Assembly (NCBI GenBank): GCA_008360955.1
Contig: LUCM01001935.1
Coordinates: 142,437-206,436, forward strand
DNA: 64,000 nucleotides
Reading direction: 5' to 3'
Source: Fasciolopsis buskii
Lineage: Eukaryota; Platyhelminthes; Trematoda; Plagiorchiida; Fasciolidae
In this document: positions 50,074-62,500 of the stretch, one piece after another
Numbering within the stretch: the first letter of the stretch is position 1
Layout: the number at the start of each line of letters is the position of its first letter
Notes under the pieces: generated by a model
What the model saw: the letters and a program-made list of their open reading frames with translations, nothing else
What the model was told of the DNA's origin: nothing
Databases searched by the model: none
Made by a program: the position numbers and the translations under genes

Positions 50074-50259
50074 CTCCATTTTCATATTCGTTTGGTTTAA
50101 CCAATACCTCGCCTGCACTGGTACAACCAGTTGTGACGTCCAAAAATTGCTTTTGTCGCATTTTTTGAGGTTCCGGTATTTTTCTTTTATTAACTGGGAT
50201 ATTTTGCATTAACTGGGCTTTAACAATTGTGGGAAAATATTCCTTTAGGTGGGATCTTG

Positions 50260-51950
50260 ATTTATGTCAAATTTGACCTTGCATCAATGTCATTTGGGCG
50301 CGCTGTGTTAATTGCTTACGTTGCTGTCGTGACAGTGAATCAATGAGCTAAAAACTGGCATCTTTTAGTCGTCAATTATAAGGGACGATGAACGGAGTAA
50401 AACAACTTGACCAACTTAGATTTTTGTGCTTGAGCATTTCTACCACCTTAATCTAAACGAGGCCACAATTTAAGCTATACTAGAAGAACAAGCTATGTCA
50501 AAATAAGGCTTTCCGTGGAGAAATCAATCACATCGGTAGGTGCCCAATGTGCTACTTATATTCAGGTTAAATTTTTATCACAGAAGGTCTTTTCTCTAAC
50601 CCCGCACTTATTACGGTCGATATTTTGTGCATCATTGACCGGAGAGATCGCTGAAGTAAAGTGTAAACGGATTTGGAGTATGCGCAGTTTTGTGAGTGCT
50701 AAGCTTGGCGTTTAGATCGCAAACGTTTCTTCACCAGCGAGGCAACGTCATCAGTGCGGATTTGGAGGGTGAATTAAGCGTCCATATAAACAGGATGCAT
50801 ATTTATTTAGCCCAGTGGTGGAAAACGTTGAGTACTCTAATTTAACGGCCCGTTACTTTCGTTGTTAGATGAATGGGATGTCGCGACTTACAGGATACCC
50901 ACAAAAGAAAAGTTCTTCGAAAGAGTTGTTCCGCTTCCTTATTCTTGTTCAAATTGTTTGGCCTTACATGAATTAAATCAGGGGAGTAGAGAGGTCAAAA
51001 GGAAATGCACCACGAAATGGAAAAATCTCGTGTTCTTGGTGACGAAGATAGCCCCTTGATTTTGAAAAAAAGGATAACAACAAATAGGATAGAGTCTTCG
51101 AAAGAGGCTCTGTGCTTCACTCTACTAGAATTCAGTAAATATGTTATCTTGGATAGAGTGGTTCCCCAGGAGTTTAGTGTTAATCAGGCGAAACCACACT
51201 TGAGTCAAGGGTATCAATCATATAAAACATTCTACAATCCGATTCTTGACCCATCCAAAATGTTTCATATTCTGACATGACAATTCAAAGAGCGTCCTAA
51301 CCAGCATCTAATAACAGAAATCTAATAACAAACTTCTTCAAGTATGAATTTCATACTGAAATTCCTTCAAGCCACTTTGAAATGACCAAAATATTAATGA
51401 AGCATAGTGGCGAGCCCAACGATTGCCATTGTCCATTGATGCTGGATTTCTAGCAGTGAGTGCGTCAAATTGTTGCAGACAAATCTCGCTTTGTTCTCCC
51501 TAACGGACTCATACGTATGGTTGATAAAGAAGGATATCAACTACATTTTTCGCCTATTTGCTTGCCAGATAACTCCAAAGCTTGTGGGTCATTAAAGAAA
51601 AGATTCGCCGGATTTTGCTGAATAAACCCAATACAAATTTAAGAATTTTCTCCTTTATGGTGTGATATAACAGAGCAGACAGTGTTTGCATGATGCTTGT
51701 TACGTTAGTTTCGGCAAAATTCGTGTATTCGACGTCTCAGACTACAATAGGTCCTTTTGACGGCTTATCATTTCGAACAGCTGCATTTGACATGCAACTG
51801 GGCAAGCTAATTTTCACCTTCAGGACTGCACCGGCCTTAGACCAGCCCAGTCAATTTTTGATGGTTTTAGTAGCTGCTTCCTATCGCGGTACTCATTACC
51901 TGAAACTCTATCGAAGACAATATAGTGCTCGTCAGGAAGTTTTTAAAGTC
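50260..51950 (+). repeat. Old dispersed repeat, copy II
   Basis: Colinear with 1-1560 (see that entry), and probably near full length because copy I is cut by the window edge. Open frames inside it (50515-50715, 50862-51059, 51005-51280) are not shared as readable protein with copy I, so I give no coding call. Similarity fades after about 51950. It begins about 190 bases right of the BEL/Pao element. Confidence 0.55.
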
Positions 51951-54900
51951 CAGTATCCCACTGCAGTTCATTAGAAGACTAATTAGACGCGCAATACTAC
52001 AGTCTTATCTGCATCTAGTCCCATCTGCCTGTTGGGTGTCCAGTGACTTTCACAATGTTTCATTTGAAGGTGGACAGTCTTTGGGTGCCAAAAGACATCG
52101 TCAGACCTAGACATCTACTCGTACCCTAGTTACTATCTCACAGAACTGATGACGCCGGTAAACCACAGACATTGAAATAAACTACCGAAGATTATACTTA
52201 AGAGCCTGGCCTAAAAAGGGATTCATTTTTGATTGTTTCTAACATCTGACTGACGTCGGCTTCTCTCGTTTACTTGCAGTCGCTAATTCTGAACCTATTC
52301 ACGTCTGCTGAATTACCATTCCTATCAGCGTAATTATTTGCGATTGTCAAGTTTGCAGGTTAATAGTGCATCCAAGAGGAAAAGTTCCCTAAACAGGAGA
52401 ATCGGGAATAGGACTGCTAACCAATCTCACTCGGCCTGAAATATGATCGGAACCAGCAGAGAGGGATGATTTCATATCTACTACCTGACGCCGTTCCGCA
52501 CTGTCGGCATCTCCCGGAATCCGGGACACAGTTACAGTGACTGAGGCAAAAGTTTGAATCAATGGGGCGCTGGTATTATTCTCATCTCTCGTTTCACTCA
52601 AGCGGAACTGCTTTACCTAGTCGGATTAGGGCGCACGTTGAACAGAGTCAGTCAGCCACCAAAAGAGGTTCATTCGGCGAGTTCAATGTCACTTTGGTCA
52701 ATCACCAATCTTCCTTTATAACCTAAGTTTTATGCTATCTGAAATTGTACAAAGAAAAGAATTGCTTGGAACCATTTTACTGTCTCCTTCCAGCATTTTT
52801 GTTCCATAATTTTCGTTGTTTTGAGAATCATGTTGTGTTCACATATCTTACGGCCTACTCGGAAATAGTGCAGTTGGTATGGGTTACCCATGTCCTGTGA
52901 GTGTATGTAACCTCATTCACGGTATCAATCGCCACCGCAAATAAGGATGCTGAAGTGACTGTGATGCTTCCACTTGAGAGGATGCATTTTTGAAAAACCA
53001 GAATCATCGCTGGCCTAATTTTCTCAGGCAAGAGCAATTTGACGGGAAGCGAAAATACTTCAAGACCATCTGTGTCGGAATTCAGTCACATCGCGTGCAA
53101 GAACGAACGCGATCACAGGACAGCCACTTCACTCTTGATTACCCACTGTGCCAAACGTTCGCATGAGGATTGATTCAGAGCAGCATCAGAACTGTGGGCT
53201 TCGAAAAGCATACCGGAAAAAATATTAGGATGACAAAGGTCACCGAATCCACCGGGCTTGGGCATACGCACGCGGCTACAATCATCGGTCTTCTTAGAAC
53301 CAAATCCTTTACCAAGGAAAGGCTAGATTGATCACAAATCCCAACTACTTGTGCAGGCTCAGCTTATAACGGTGAACTGTAGCTGGTTCTGCAAACCTTA
53401 GTAGGTATCCTGATTTGTGAAGACTTTTCACTGGAAATCCTTGTTTAGGGTCACTAAGTTACTGGACAGACGCTTGTGGATAGCAGCAAACACTATAGAA
53501 TGCATCGGCTCTATAGGTCAGGAAATTGAGATCGATACCTTGGACTACGCGTCGACAATTCCAGCAACAAAAACAATGAACCAGAAGTCACCTGTAGTTA
53601 GGTGATGACTGGAATGAACTGGCCTCAAGAGACGAAAAACGCAGAAGTTCTTCACCTTTGATGAATTAATGCATTTATCTGATACCAGAAAAATGTTAGA
53701 AGTCAATCTTTTGGTTGCACCTTTGATGCTGCTGTTTTATTCAAAGCAATTTCCTTGATAAGAGGATAACAAGTAGCTAGTATTTAACGGAAACAGAAAG
53801 CAGACCGATATATCAAAGCACTGGTTGGGTTCCTTTCCCGCTGAGGCCAACCAAATTTTCTCCTGTGTGACAACCCAGCGGTTCATAGGGCTTCATCCAA
53901 TACACCATGGACGTTGTATTGAACTGGGATTACTTGAAAACTCACTCCCAGTCCAGACACGAAAATGCTTGCAATCCACCTAGTGGACATGTGGCAGCTG
54001 ACGAGAGGGCCTACTACATGATAACGGAGAAAGAATCGACGAATGACAAAATATCGAAGTTTAAAATAATGTGAGGGCCATTGAATGCGGGGTTCATTGT
54101 CGTGTTTCGTGGAATTCGCATTTCAGCGTTCGCTGCTTCATATTTGTTTGTAAGCACTGACAAAAGCAAAACTGTGAATTTCGAATTTGCCAGAATTGAA
54201 ATAGTACTTTTACTACTCACTGTTGTCACCTGATCACTGCAGTGTTAGTTACATTTGTTTGGTCAGTTGGCTAGAGTTCGAATGATGCAAATCTGCTGAG
54301 CCGTAACCATCGAGATGAGTCTCAGATTCGTAATTTCTAGTCCTACGCGATGACTGCAGGCTAAGCAAGTTAGAGGTGGCAATCGTTGATTTTATCCTAA
54401 AAGTGGACCTGAACCTTCTCCAGCAAATAGTAGTCATTTTAAAAAGGCATTTCAGGTGAGGGCTTCTGAACCACCAGACTGCATTCTTCCTTTCCCCTAG
54501 CACTACACCAGTTCGCAAAGTATTTTAAACTTTTGTTAAAATTTTTAAACATTAGACGAAGACTTGTCTGCCTTTCCCAAAACCCGGAAAGCTCAAGTAC
54601 GCTCCCGGATGGTGTTCTAGGCCTTCAACCCACTCACTCACTCGAGATGGTTCTCGTTTCAGTCCTGTGTGAGCGACTTCTCAGTAAGCCAGGTGAATGA
54701 CAATTCTGAAAATTTGTGCCATAAATCCGAATAGATTTGACACAATGCTGAAAAGATGTAAGGCCTGAAACCGAAACCGAAGGCGAACGACGTTTCCCAC
54801 TAGAGCAGCTTAACTTGGACCGTTACGTTGAAATTTGAGATTCATGACTGTGAGGAGTTGAAGCAATGGAACATTCTGTTAGAAAAGTTTTACTTTTTCG

Positions 54901-56361
54901 AACTGTCCAATGAAAAGCCGATGAGTTGCCACACATCAACCTGGCATCCACTAGGTCATTATACAAACTCGACCTCATTTCTCTATGAGGATAAAGCTAC
55001 CACGGCATATATTGGCTGAAGTAGCCCAATGTTCTTGTAAATAACGAGAAAATCCCAGAAATGTGACCGAACTGAGTTTTATACAGTGAATCTGTCATGG
55101 TTACGAGTAAACTATAAAACTGTATTGAATCACATAGCCGGGCGCTTGGCCGTTTTGTGATGTCTACGGGTAGCTCAATGACCGTTTGTGTTCTCCAAGA
55201 GCCATAGTTTGCTCAAGCGTGTTGCCGGTTGGTGATCTAGTGAAGTGACAAAGAAAATATAAGACATTCAGAGTACTAACAGATTAGTTGTCGACGCAGA
55301 TCGAGGATGCATCGACCACAAATCGGGCACTGAGTAGCGGTTTAAAATCGAGTTCTACATCAAGGTGCTTCCTTCCCATGTATCATTTCCATAGATGTAA
55401 AGTCAGCCAGAAGTGTACAGGCATATGGAACCCAGAAATCTATTTGTTTGGGATGCTGACGTTTGCGACGGTCTGTTTAAAATATATCTTAATCGGGGTC
55501 ATCTATGGAGCGAGACGCCTGGTCATCTGTCCAAATGCCTACGCTGGTGAAATTGTGCTTGATGCATGAGTCCCAAATCGTATGATGCTTATCGTCAATA
55601 ATCGTTCTATTTTTGTTAGGCAGTGCAGTCAGAATCAAATGCCTACTTATGTACTGCGTGCCAGTTAGACTAACGTTTAGTCAAACATAAGACCGTATTT
55701 TTACGCGAATGAGCTTCTTTCAGTGCTCCAGATCCTTGCATGCGGACAATGTATAGGCGTTTATAGCACCTAAAATACAAAATCGAAACTGATAACGGTT
55801 TGACCGTGGCTGAGTTGCCGGTTGATTGGAGGTCATTAAATTTTCAAATAGCCCATTACTCTTAGATCGAAATTTCGATATAACGACCAATTCACTATCC
55901 TGGCGGTAGAGAACACATCACCCGTCATCTTCTTAAGGGACCATATGTGCAGTGGATGCGTGAGAAAACTTTTTGTAAGCTGTGTGAACTATTGCCGATG
56001 TATTTTGGTCAAAAAATATGCCATAAGCCTCTCGACGGTTAGGCAATGGTGAGCACATTTTTTCTGCGGAGCCCGAACACATCATTTCAGAAAATTCATT
56101 CTTGCGTTAGAGAACGAGATGACAGTGAGAGAAGTGACCACGTTTGATTTGAAGCTGATTACACTTCAAAGAAATTTTGCAACCGGAGTCGGACCAAGGA
56201 AACTATTAGAGAGCCTTCATCTAAAAATTAGTGTTCAGATGTATCCCTACTTAAAACTCTTGCACAAAAATAAATGCTCCCTCCCAACTCGCATCACAAT
56301 TCTAGTCTGCTTTGACTTCTTTTCCCATTTCATAAACTAAAGGTACTGCACAAAATTTCAC
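51951..56361. other. No firm gene; weak minus-strand exon candidates
   Basis: Open minus stretches at 52389-52601 (Ser/Asp/Val-rich, preceded by AAAGCAG), 52855-53037 (contains SGSITVTSASLFAVAIDTVN) and 54014-54229 (contains MRIPRNTTMNPAFNGPH) read like extracellular protein. They could be further 3' exons of the gene at 56.4-59.5 kb. I could not fix both splice sites in matching phase, so they are not called. Plus frames at 55288-55569 and 56119-56340 have no known domain. Confidence 0.3.
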
Positions 56362-56559
56362 CTTCGTTTGGGTAAAGCTTCACAGTCCGTGAACGATCTG
56401 GGTTCAAGTATTCCATAATTATTACCGTGACCTGGTGCCCTCTGGCACACTTACCAGACCGGCATACCATATTAATGAAGTAAGTCAGAGCTCGAAATGC
56501 ATTGTCATTGCTTAGTCTTGATGACGTGAAGAGACATCCTTTTGAAGACGTGCGATATT
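56362..56559 (-). CDS. Probable exon 3 of unrecognised cysteine-bearing protein
   Basis: A 198-base exon between acceptor GGCTTTAG and donor GAAG|GTGAAA, with both borders in phase 1. Such symmetric exons are common in extracellular modular proteins. The translation has spaced cysteines (SKGCLF; MVCRSGKCARG) and a beta-like strand HQVTVIIMEYLN followed by PDRSRTVKLYP. The previous exon ends with G in phase 1, so the junction codon becomes Glu. I do not recognise the family; a secreted or receptor ectodomain is an inference from composition only. Confidence 0.45.
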
Positions 56560-57497
56560 CTAAAGCCACGAGTGACTCGTGAGCACAACCGTCATTTGTC
56601 GTCCTGGATGAACTGTGGACTTTTCAGGTCAGATAAACCGATGTTAAGTAGTCACGAGCGAAAAGCACACCCGGTCATTTTGCTTTTCCAGCTTCTTTTT
56701 CCTCAAAATTAAGCTAATGATATGAACATGTACTGAGCATTACCGGAACCTGCAACGCTCCCGAAGACTATTGATTCGTGATAAAATCGATGAAAAATTG
56801 CATAATAGGTTAGTGCATGGACTTTCCTAGGCAATAAGATGGTTGGCTCCACGAAGCACTACAACTTTTCTATATCTAACATTCACGGTATAGTAAGCTG
56901 TCCGAAGTAGAACACATTAACATTTTAGGTTCATCAAAATGGCTAAAGTCTTCTTCAACTGGTTCGACAACTTTCCAGGTCACCTTCGTGCAGCCGATCA
57001 GATACAGTGTGGGAAACGCACTGTGGATTTAGAGTACAACGTCGATTAACAACTCATATTATCTATAGGTAAACAGAATGTTTGGCTTACTGTTCCAGTT
57101 CTCGGGTTTGGATGATTTGTGAACCCAGTTAACTCTCGGGCCAAATGTTAACTATTGCCATCAGAGGTGTATTGAAACAACTGTACGGTGCCTTAGTGGA
57201 CAGATGAATATGATTCATGCCTGGGGAAAATTTTGGTATCAACCTACTTACTGAGTTATCTTCTCATATCAATTCTTTACGATTTCCTTTCAACCCGATA
57301 ATGTAGAATCCCATGTACACCGTACTATCCAGCGAAAAACCGTGGCCCATTTTTAACCTTTGTCAGTCTAACTGAAGAAGAGTGCCAGCAATCAGAAGTG
57401 AATAATCAAAATTAAATAAAGAAGGCGTCGCTGGAGTTAGGTATCCAGTATAATCAAACCATTTTGATACAAAGTGAACTGGAATGCGGATACTTAC

Positions 57498-57640
57498 CGC
57501 ACATACCAAACAACTGTTCATTGTTGTCAACGTTCGTAAATCCATTCGGCGGGACCCACCGACGGCAGCGCAATTTGTCAAATGTATAAACTAATTCAAA
57601 ACTACCAGTCGCTGTGCACTCAAATGCAAAAATGTTGTCA
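57498..57640 (-). CDS. Probable exon 2 of unrecognised cysteine-bearing protein
   Basis: 143 bases end at a strong donor (TGTGCG|GTAAGT). One leading base is the third base of a codon (phase 2 in) and one trailing base gives phase 1 out. The text includes DNIFAFECTATGSFELVYTF, then LRCRRWVPPNGFTNVD, with three cysteines. The acceptor (CTTATGTGAG) is only fair; an alternative AG about 25 bases further in (GCATTTGAG) would shorten the exon. The phases fit the exons at 59379 and 56362. Confidence 0.45.
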
Positions 57641-57657
57641 CTCACATAAGCACAGAT

Positions 57658-57675
57658 AAACACACACACACACAC
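57658..57675. repeat. (CA)n microsatellite
   Basis: About 18 bases of CA immediately upstream (minus sense) of the exon at 57640. Confidence 0.8.
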
Positions 57676-57927
57676 CAACTCAAAGACGCGTGCAGGCACA
57701 GGTGCTAAGTCACAGGCTTGGTCGGATGTGTACGAATAAGAGTGGGTGTATTTTCATCTGATATTTATCATTCAGTTTCTCATGGTGAGCCTTGTCTCGA
57801 ATGGTCATTTTCTATCCAGTTACTTCACCTTAGAGTTCATCTTTCTGGCAATTCACTCGTTCATTCATTCATTCATGCAGTCATCATCCTAGCCTTGTTG
57901 ATCATCGTCCTAAAATGTACGGCACCA

Positions 57928-57950
57928 TCACACACACACACACACACACA
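57928..57950. repeat. (CA)n microsatellite
   Basis: Twenty-three bases of CA; an ATTC short tandem lies at 57858-57876. Confidence 0.85.
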
Positions 57951-58196
57951 TCCTTGTCTCCGCGTCGTTCTTTATTCTCCACCCGTCTCCAGGACTATCC
58001 CGGACCGCGGACATCGTCTCAACCACTCCTGGAACAAACCGAATGCGAGATACAGAAGTGAAGAAAACAGACACAGTAGCTATACGACCCAGAGTGAAGA
58101 AATTCGGATGTCGATGCATCAGTAATTAGGGCTAGGTGAGGCGAGGCGGAACTAAATAAGCGGTTGCCACAGTTCCGTAGATCTACCGAATCCCTC

Positions 58197-58219
58197 TCTG
58201 TGTGTGTGTGTGTGTGTGT
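58197..58219. repeat. (TG)n microsatellite
   Basis: Twenty-three bases of TG, in opposite sense to the two CA tracts to its left. Confidence 0.85.
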
Positions 58220-59378
58220 ATTCGTGTGTATACTGAGAAGCAAAAATCTGAAAAGCGAAAACAAGCTGGGAAGAAATGTCAACGATTTTCTCACGAGAAA
58301 GGACACTTATTGTCGTTTCTGTTGTTCCTTATCGAAGACTCCTGATGCGACGGATGACACCCAGGTCATTGTGGTCGACATCCCACAAAAACAACTGTAT
58401 CACAACTTGATGACAGACACTCAGCTGAACCGTTCATCAGTCGTTATTTTCACACTTACATAATTGGACACCATCACAGACAGACGATATTTTACCTCTT
58501 TTCCGTCTCCTTTTTACCAAATGCGCATCTGAGTACAGGCATAATTTTGTGAATTATCACTGTGCACGTAACATGTGAGTTGATGAGATCGATGGATTGC
58601 CACATCCCACACCTCTGCTCTTACCAGATTGTCGAATATTGTTTGTTGCGAGAACCTTTCAAATCTACCGCTCAGATAAACTATCTGAATGCGGTGAACA
58701 CAGCCCGGGGCCCATGTGAGTTCAGGGACTTAAAAATAGGAATGAGAAGTCTCTGTTTTCAGGTCAGCGCGTTCATCCGATAGGCTGCAAAACGTGATAC
58801 GGGAAAATCCACCCAGGAACCAGTTTTGTGAGGTCTGCTTTACTCCCACGGACACAGTGGACAGAAATGAAATACACTACGCTGACCCCCTCAAAGGACA
58901 AATTCCCCATCCCGATAGTCGACTGCAACAAATAACGGTATGGACATCCCTTGTATGGTATTTGGACCAGTCACTTTGGATGTAGGCAAAACGATGGGTA
59001 GAGAAAGCGTGCACAAGGCGTGTGCACGCGCGGCGCATGAATCCAGTCTCATTTAGTTAAAGGGACAGCATAACTGATGATTGGTTGGAAATATTCTTCC
59101 TTAATTGGATGTATCGCTTTTCCTTATCCGGTAACTATCCTCTGACTCGACAGCTTAGGGCAGCCAATATAAGTTACGAATTCTGCTGCAACCAAGGAAA
59201 CGTGAATTATATCCCATAAAGCTGTTTGGGAATGAACACAGTAGAACGAATAGGGTTATTCTCAATTGACAGTCAACGTTACATTAAATGTCTTGCAGCA
59301 CAGGAGGAGATAATCATAAGCTGTAGTTCGAATGCGGCCGATTCTCATTTGGCAGCTTTCAACTGACATCGGCTCCAC

Positions 59379-59525
59379 TTTCTGAAAATAACGAACTTAG
59401 TCGTATCGGTCATATAGAAAAGGCAGAACTTGGTCCCTTTTTGAATATTAGGCAAACGATACAAATTCCAAAACTCTTGCTTTATAAGTCCATTTATATC
59501 CGACTTCACTTCAAGACTTGAAATG
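59379..59525 (-). CDS. Probable exon 1 (visible) of unrecognised cysteine-bearing protein
   Basis: A good acceptor (ATTGATTTCAG) opens 147 bases made of one trailing codon base, 48 codons and two bases. The donor AAA|GTGGAG is weak. The text reads SISSLEVKSDINGLIKQEFW, then NLYRLPNIQKGTKFCLFYMT and DTTKFVIF, with the alternating hydrophobic pattern of a beta-rich domain. Phase 2 out matches phase 2 into the exon at 57640, giving an Asn junction codon. More 5' exons should lie to the right, but none was found with confidence. No domain is recognised. Confidence 0.42.
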
Positions 59526-62500
59526 CTGAAATCAATGGTTTTTGACAAAAAAGGGAGTCCGCATTAACGGTTGCGATTTATGCAAACTTAATCTAGAAAT
59601 TTCTTTAATAAAACACCAGGGCCAACATTTCGGGATCTGTCTAGCGCCTCTTGCCTGCTCGCTACATAACGGAAATAGTGAGGGAAAATCAAAGGGCTTA
59701 AACGAAGTGGACGAATAGCTGTTGACTGGCGGATTCGGCAACCAAAAAATGCCCATAACAGATTTGTGGTGTGCTATGGATGGTCACATTGTACCAAGTG
59801 ACCCGAGTATTGGGATAGGCTAAGTCGGAACTGAGGTCAACATCATTCTTTCCTTTATCAGTGTCTGGTAGTTTCCTTCCCGACAGTGATCATTAATGGG
59901 AATTGGTGAAATTTCTATCTTTAAAGATTAGGAAGAACATCATGGAAAAAGATATTTAGAATAAAATTTTGCGGCAGATGGAGATTTTCTTAGCATGCTT
60001 TCATAGGTTTAAGGCCAAGACTTGGCCGGAGTTTAATGCGAAGGCAAGTCAAACCTTTGCACCTTCAAATTCAATCATGAATTTGCCATATAAGAAAGAT
60101 AAATTGTTAGAAAGATTGATTCACTCCAAATAGTCTAGTGATAGCTCTTGTGAATCGGAAGCATTTTGTCCATTTCGAGATCCATCAGGATAGACATTGC
60201 AGGTAATATTTTCGAAGACATTTGGATCATTTGGTACCGTGTTTTCTTATCGATTCAACGGTGTTGAATACTGCCGCTGAGTGGAGGTCTGAATAGTCAT
60301 AATGTTTAGAAACTGTGTCCTTGCTATTATTATTAGTGTCATTGCCGTTATAATTATTACAAACACTATAATTGTCGTCATTGCAGTGGAGGCCACAAGT
60401 ATCACAGCCATTATCAGGGCCAAGATTTTCGTATCCCGAAGGAAAATTTTATTCATCCACTTGAGTTTCAACAACGGTGTTTAGATGATTTCAAAGATTG
60501 ACAATCGGTCAGATTAAACAAATTCAGCTGTCACGTGGTTGAACATCGATCCGAAATGGCAGTCATCCCCAAAAATTCACACGCATTTCCTACCGGACAA
60601 ATTGGAAATTATATTAACTGACAAGTACAACTAACAACTAAGTATGAACTATGCAGATGCTATACAATAAAAAGAACAGCGAGCTATACTCGATGCCCTA
60701 ACTAATGTTTGGGAAAGCTTTTAAATTAACTTTTTTGTTGTCTTGGAATTTCTCTAGGAATTAAAAAAAGATGAAGTTTGGGTTCAAGCCTTCGCCTCTC
60801 ATTAAATGATCAACTCAGAACTATGCTAAAACTCCCGTGAATACCGCTCAGTGAACCACTCGGATTCATTTAATTTAGTCATGGATTTTTTGGACCATTA
60901 TTTACATAGTGGCTCGGAGTCTCCCACCCCACGAAGGCAAGACATGTAAAGGCGAATGTGTATTCACTAGGACCTCACTGAAGGTGTCCATCAAGCAAGT
61001 CCGCAGAATTCAAATAAGCGATCAGTATCGGTTTCGGACAAATCAAGTCGCCTGCGACTATTGTTACGGATAAGCATCCAACCTTTCGGTTTTGGATGGA
61101 CAAACTGGGAACATACAGTATGCATAAACATCACAGTACTGATGACTATTCAAAACTGTGTTGTATATATATCGATTCGAAAAAACGCTCACCGCAGTCT
61201 GTCACAGAATCCGAAGGCTCACTTTTGATCGGTTTGGACTGCTTTCGTCGGGAGGTCATACTGCCTACGTGGGAGACTCGTGTTTAATTAATATTGGGCC
61301 ACACAAACTGTGTAGTGCGCACCAGCCAAACGGAACCGAATTGGGATAGAAAATATTCCAATTATCCCAAGTGTCGTCTGAGCACAGATGTGTCCCGGAG
61401 ACCGGGAGAGTAGACAGCACTCTGGCAAGCAGGCAATCACTCAGATAGCATAGCCTAGATAGGGGGAGTGGGCTGAAGGTGCTACCGAGCCTAGGCAACA
61501 AGCACAGCGCGTGGGTAGTCGACGCGCCCATGAGCATGCTTGACCAAATGCAGACACAATCTGCCCTGAATGGACCTGTTAGCTCGCGCGAAAATGAGTA
61601 TCTCGGCATCGGTCGATACAATAAGTTGAGCAATATACACCACAGATATGTGCGTGCTTTTGTGTACATATGTGTGTAAAGTCATTCAAGTTTGCATTAA
61701 TTCGTGTTCCAGTTTCAGACCCAGCTATTAGGGCATTGCCAGGACGACAGTTTACAAGCGTGCGTCTTTTCCCACTGTGCGTGACTGAGCGTGGACTTAC
61801 CTGCTTGAGATAGGATGCTTGAACTGGCAACGCCTTCAATACGCGTGTGTGCGTGCATGTGCACCCACTGTGCTCCTGCTGAACCGTATCCCATGTTACC
61901 TTAACAATCGAGAGTGGGGTGAACCAAGCAGAACTTGATTCCACTGAGCGTCATACCAACGGCAGCAATCTCGCAATAGACAGTCGTGCACGTTAGCCAG
62001 ATCGATACCCAAATGCTGCTCCATTGCGTGTAGTCCGGATTAAAATCTGAGACGTTCACTTCATGTTTGTCTTACTTCATGCCCCGTTTCGAAAAAAATC
62101 GGCAACGCCTGTTTCGGGCTTTTACTGGTAGATTACAGTGAAGTAAGTGGTAATACTACAGATTGACGGGGTGGGAACTGAATATACTCTAGAGACAGGA
62201 GGGACTGGGGATAAACGGGGACAATGTAAAAATCGATCACAAGGGTATGAAAGCACATACTCAAACGGTCACTGTGCGTGATCGTGTGCATTTTTGGAGG
62301 AACAAACACAATGTTTCAGGAGCACAATTACAGCCACAGACGGGTATAGGCGCACGTGTAAGTGCGGCTTCTGAATACCAGTGGACATTTTCCGTTGGTG
62401 CTCAAAACCATGGTTACTGTCTGAATAAGTATAATGGTACCTCTCCGTTGTTAGGGCATTGAACATTAGGTCGATTTCTGTCCACTGAAGTGTTTTGCTA

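Noticed and set aside
52148..52168. CTGATGA followed by GCCGG and AAAC near 52148.
   Set aside because: No stem II hairpin and no G before the AAA; a chance heptamer.
60247..60484. Hydrophobic frames on both strands, like a transmembrane segment.
   Set aside because: Caused by ATT/ATG/GTT-rich simple sequence; hydrophobic in both directions, with no splice or start context.
61265..61944. Overlapping minus frames of 134 and 121 codons.
   Set aside because: Two frames overlap in GC-richer sequence, no motif or repeat family is visible, and no splice partner was found.
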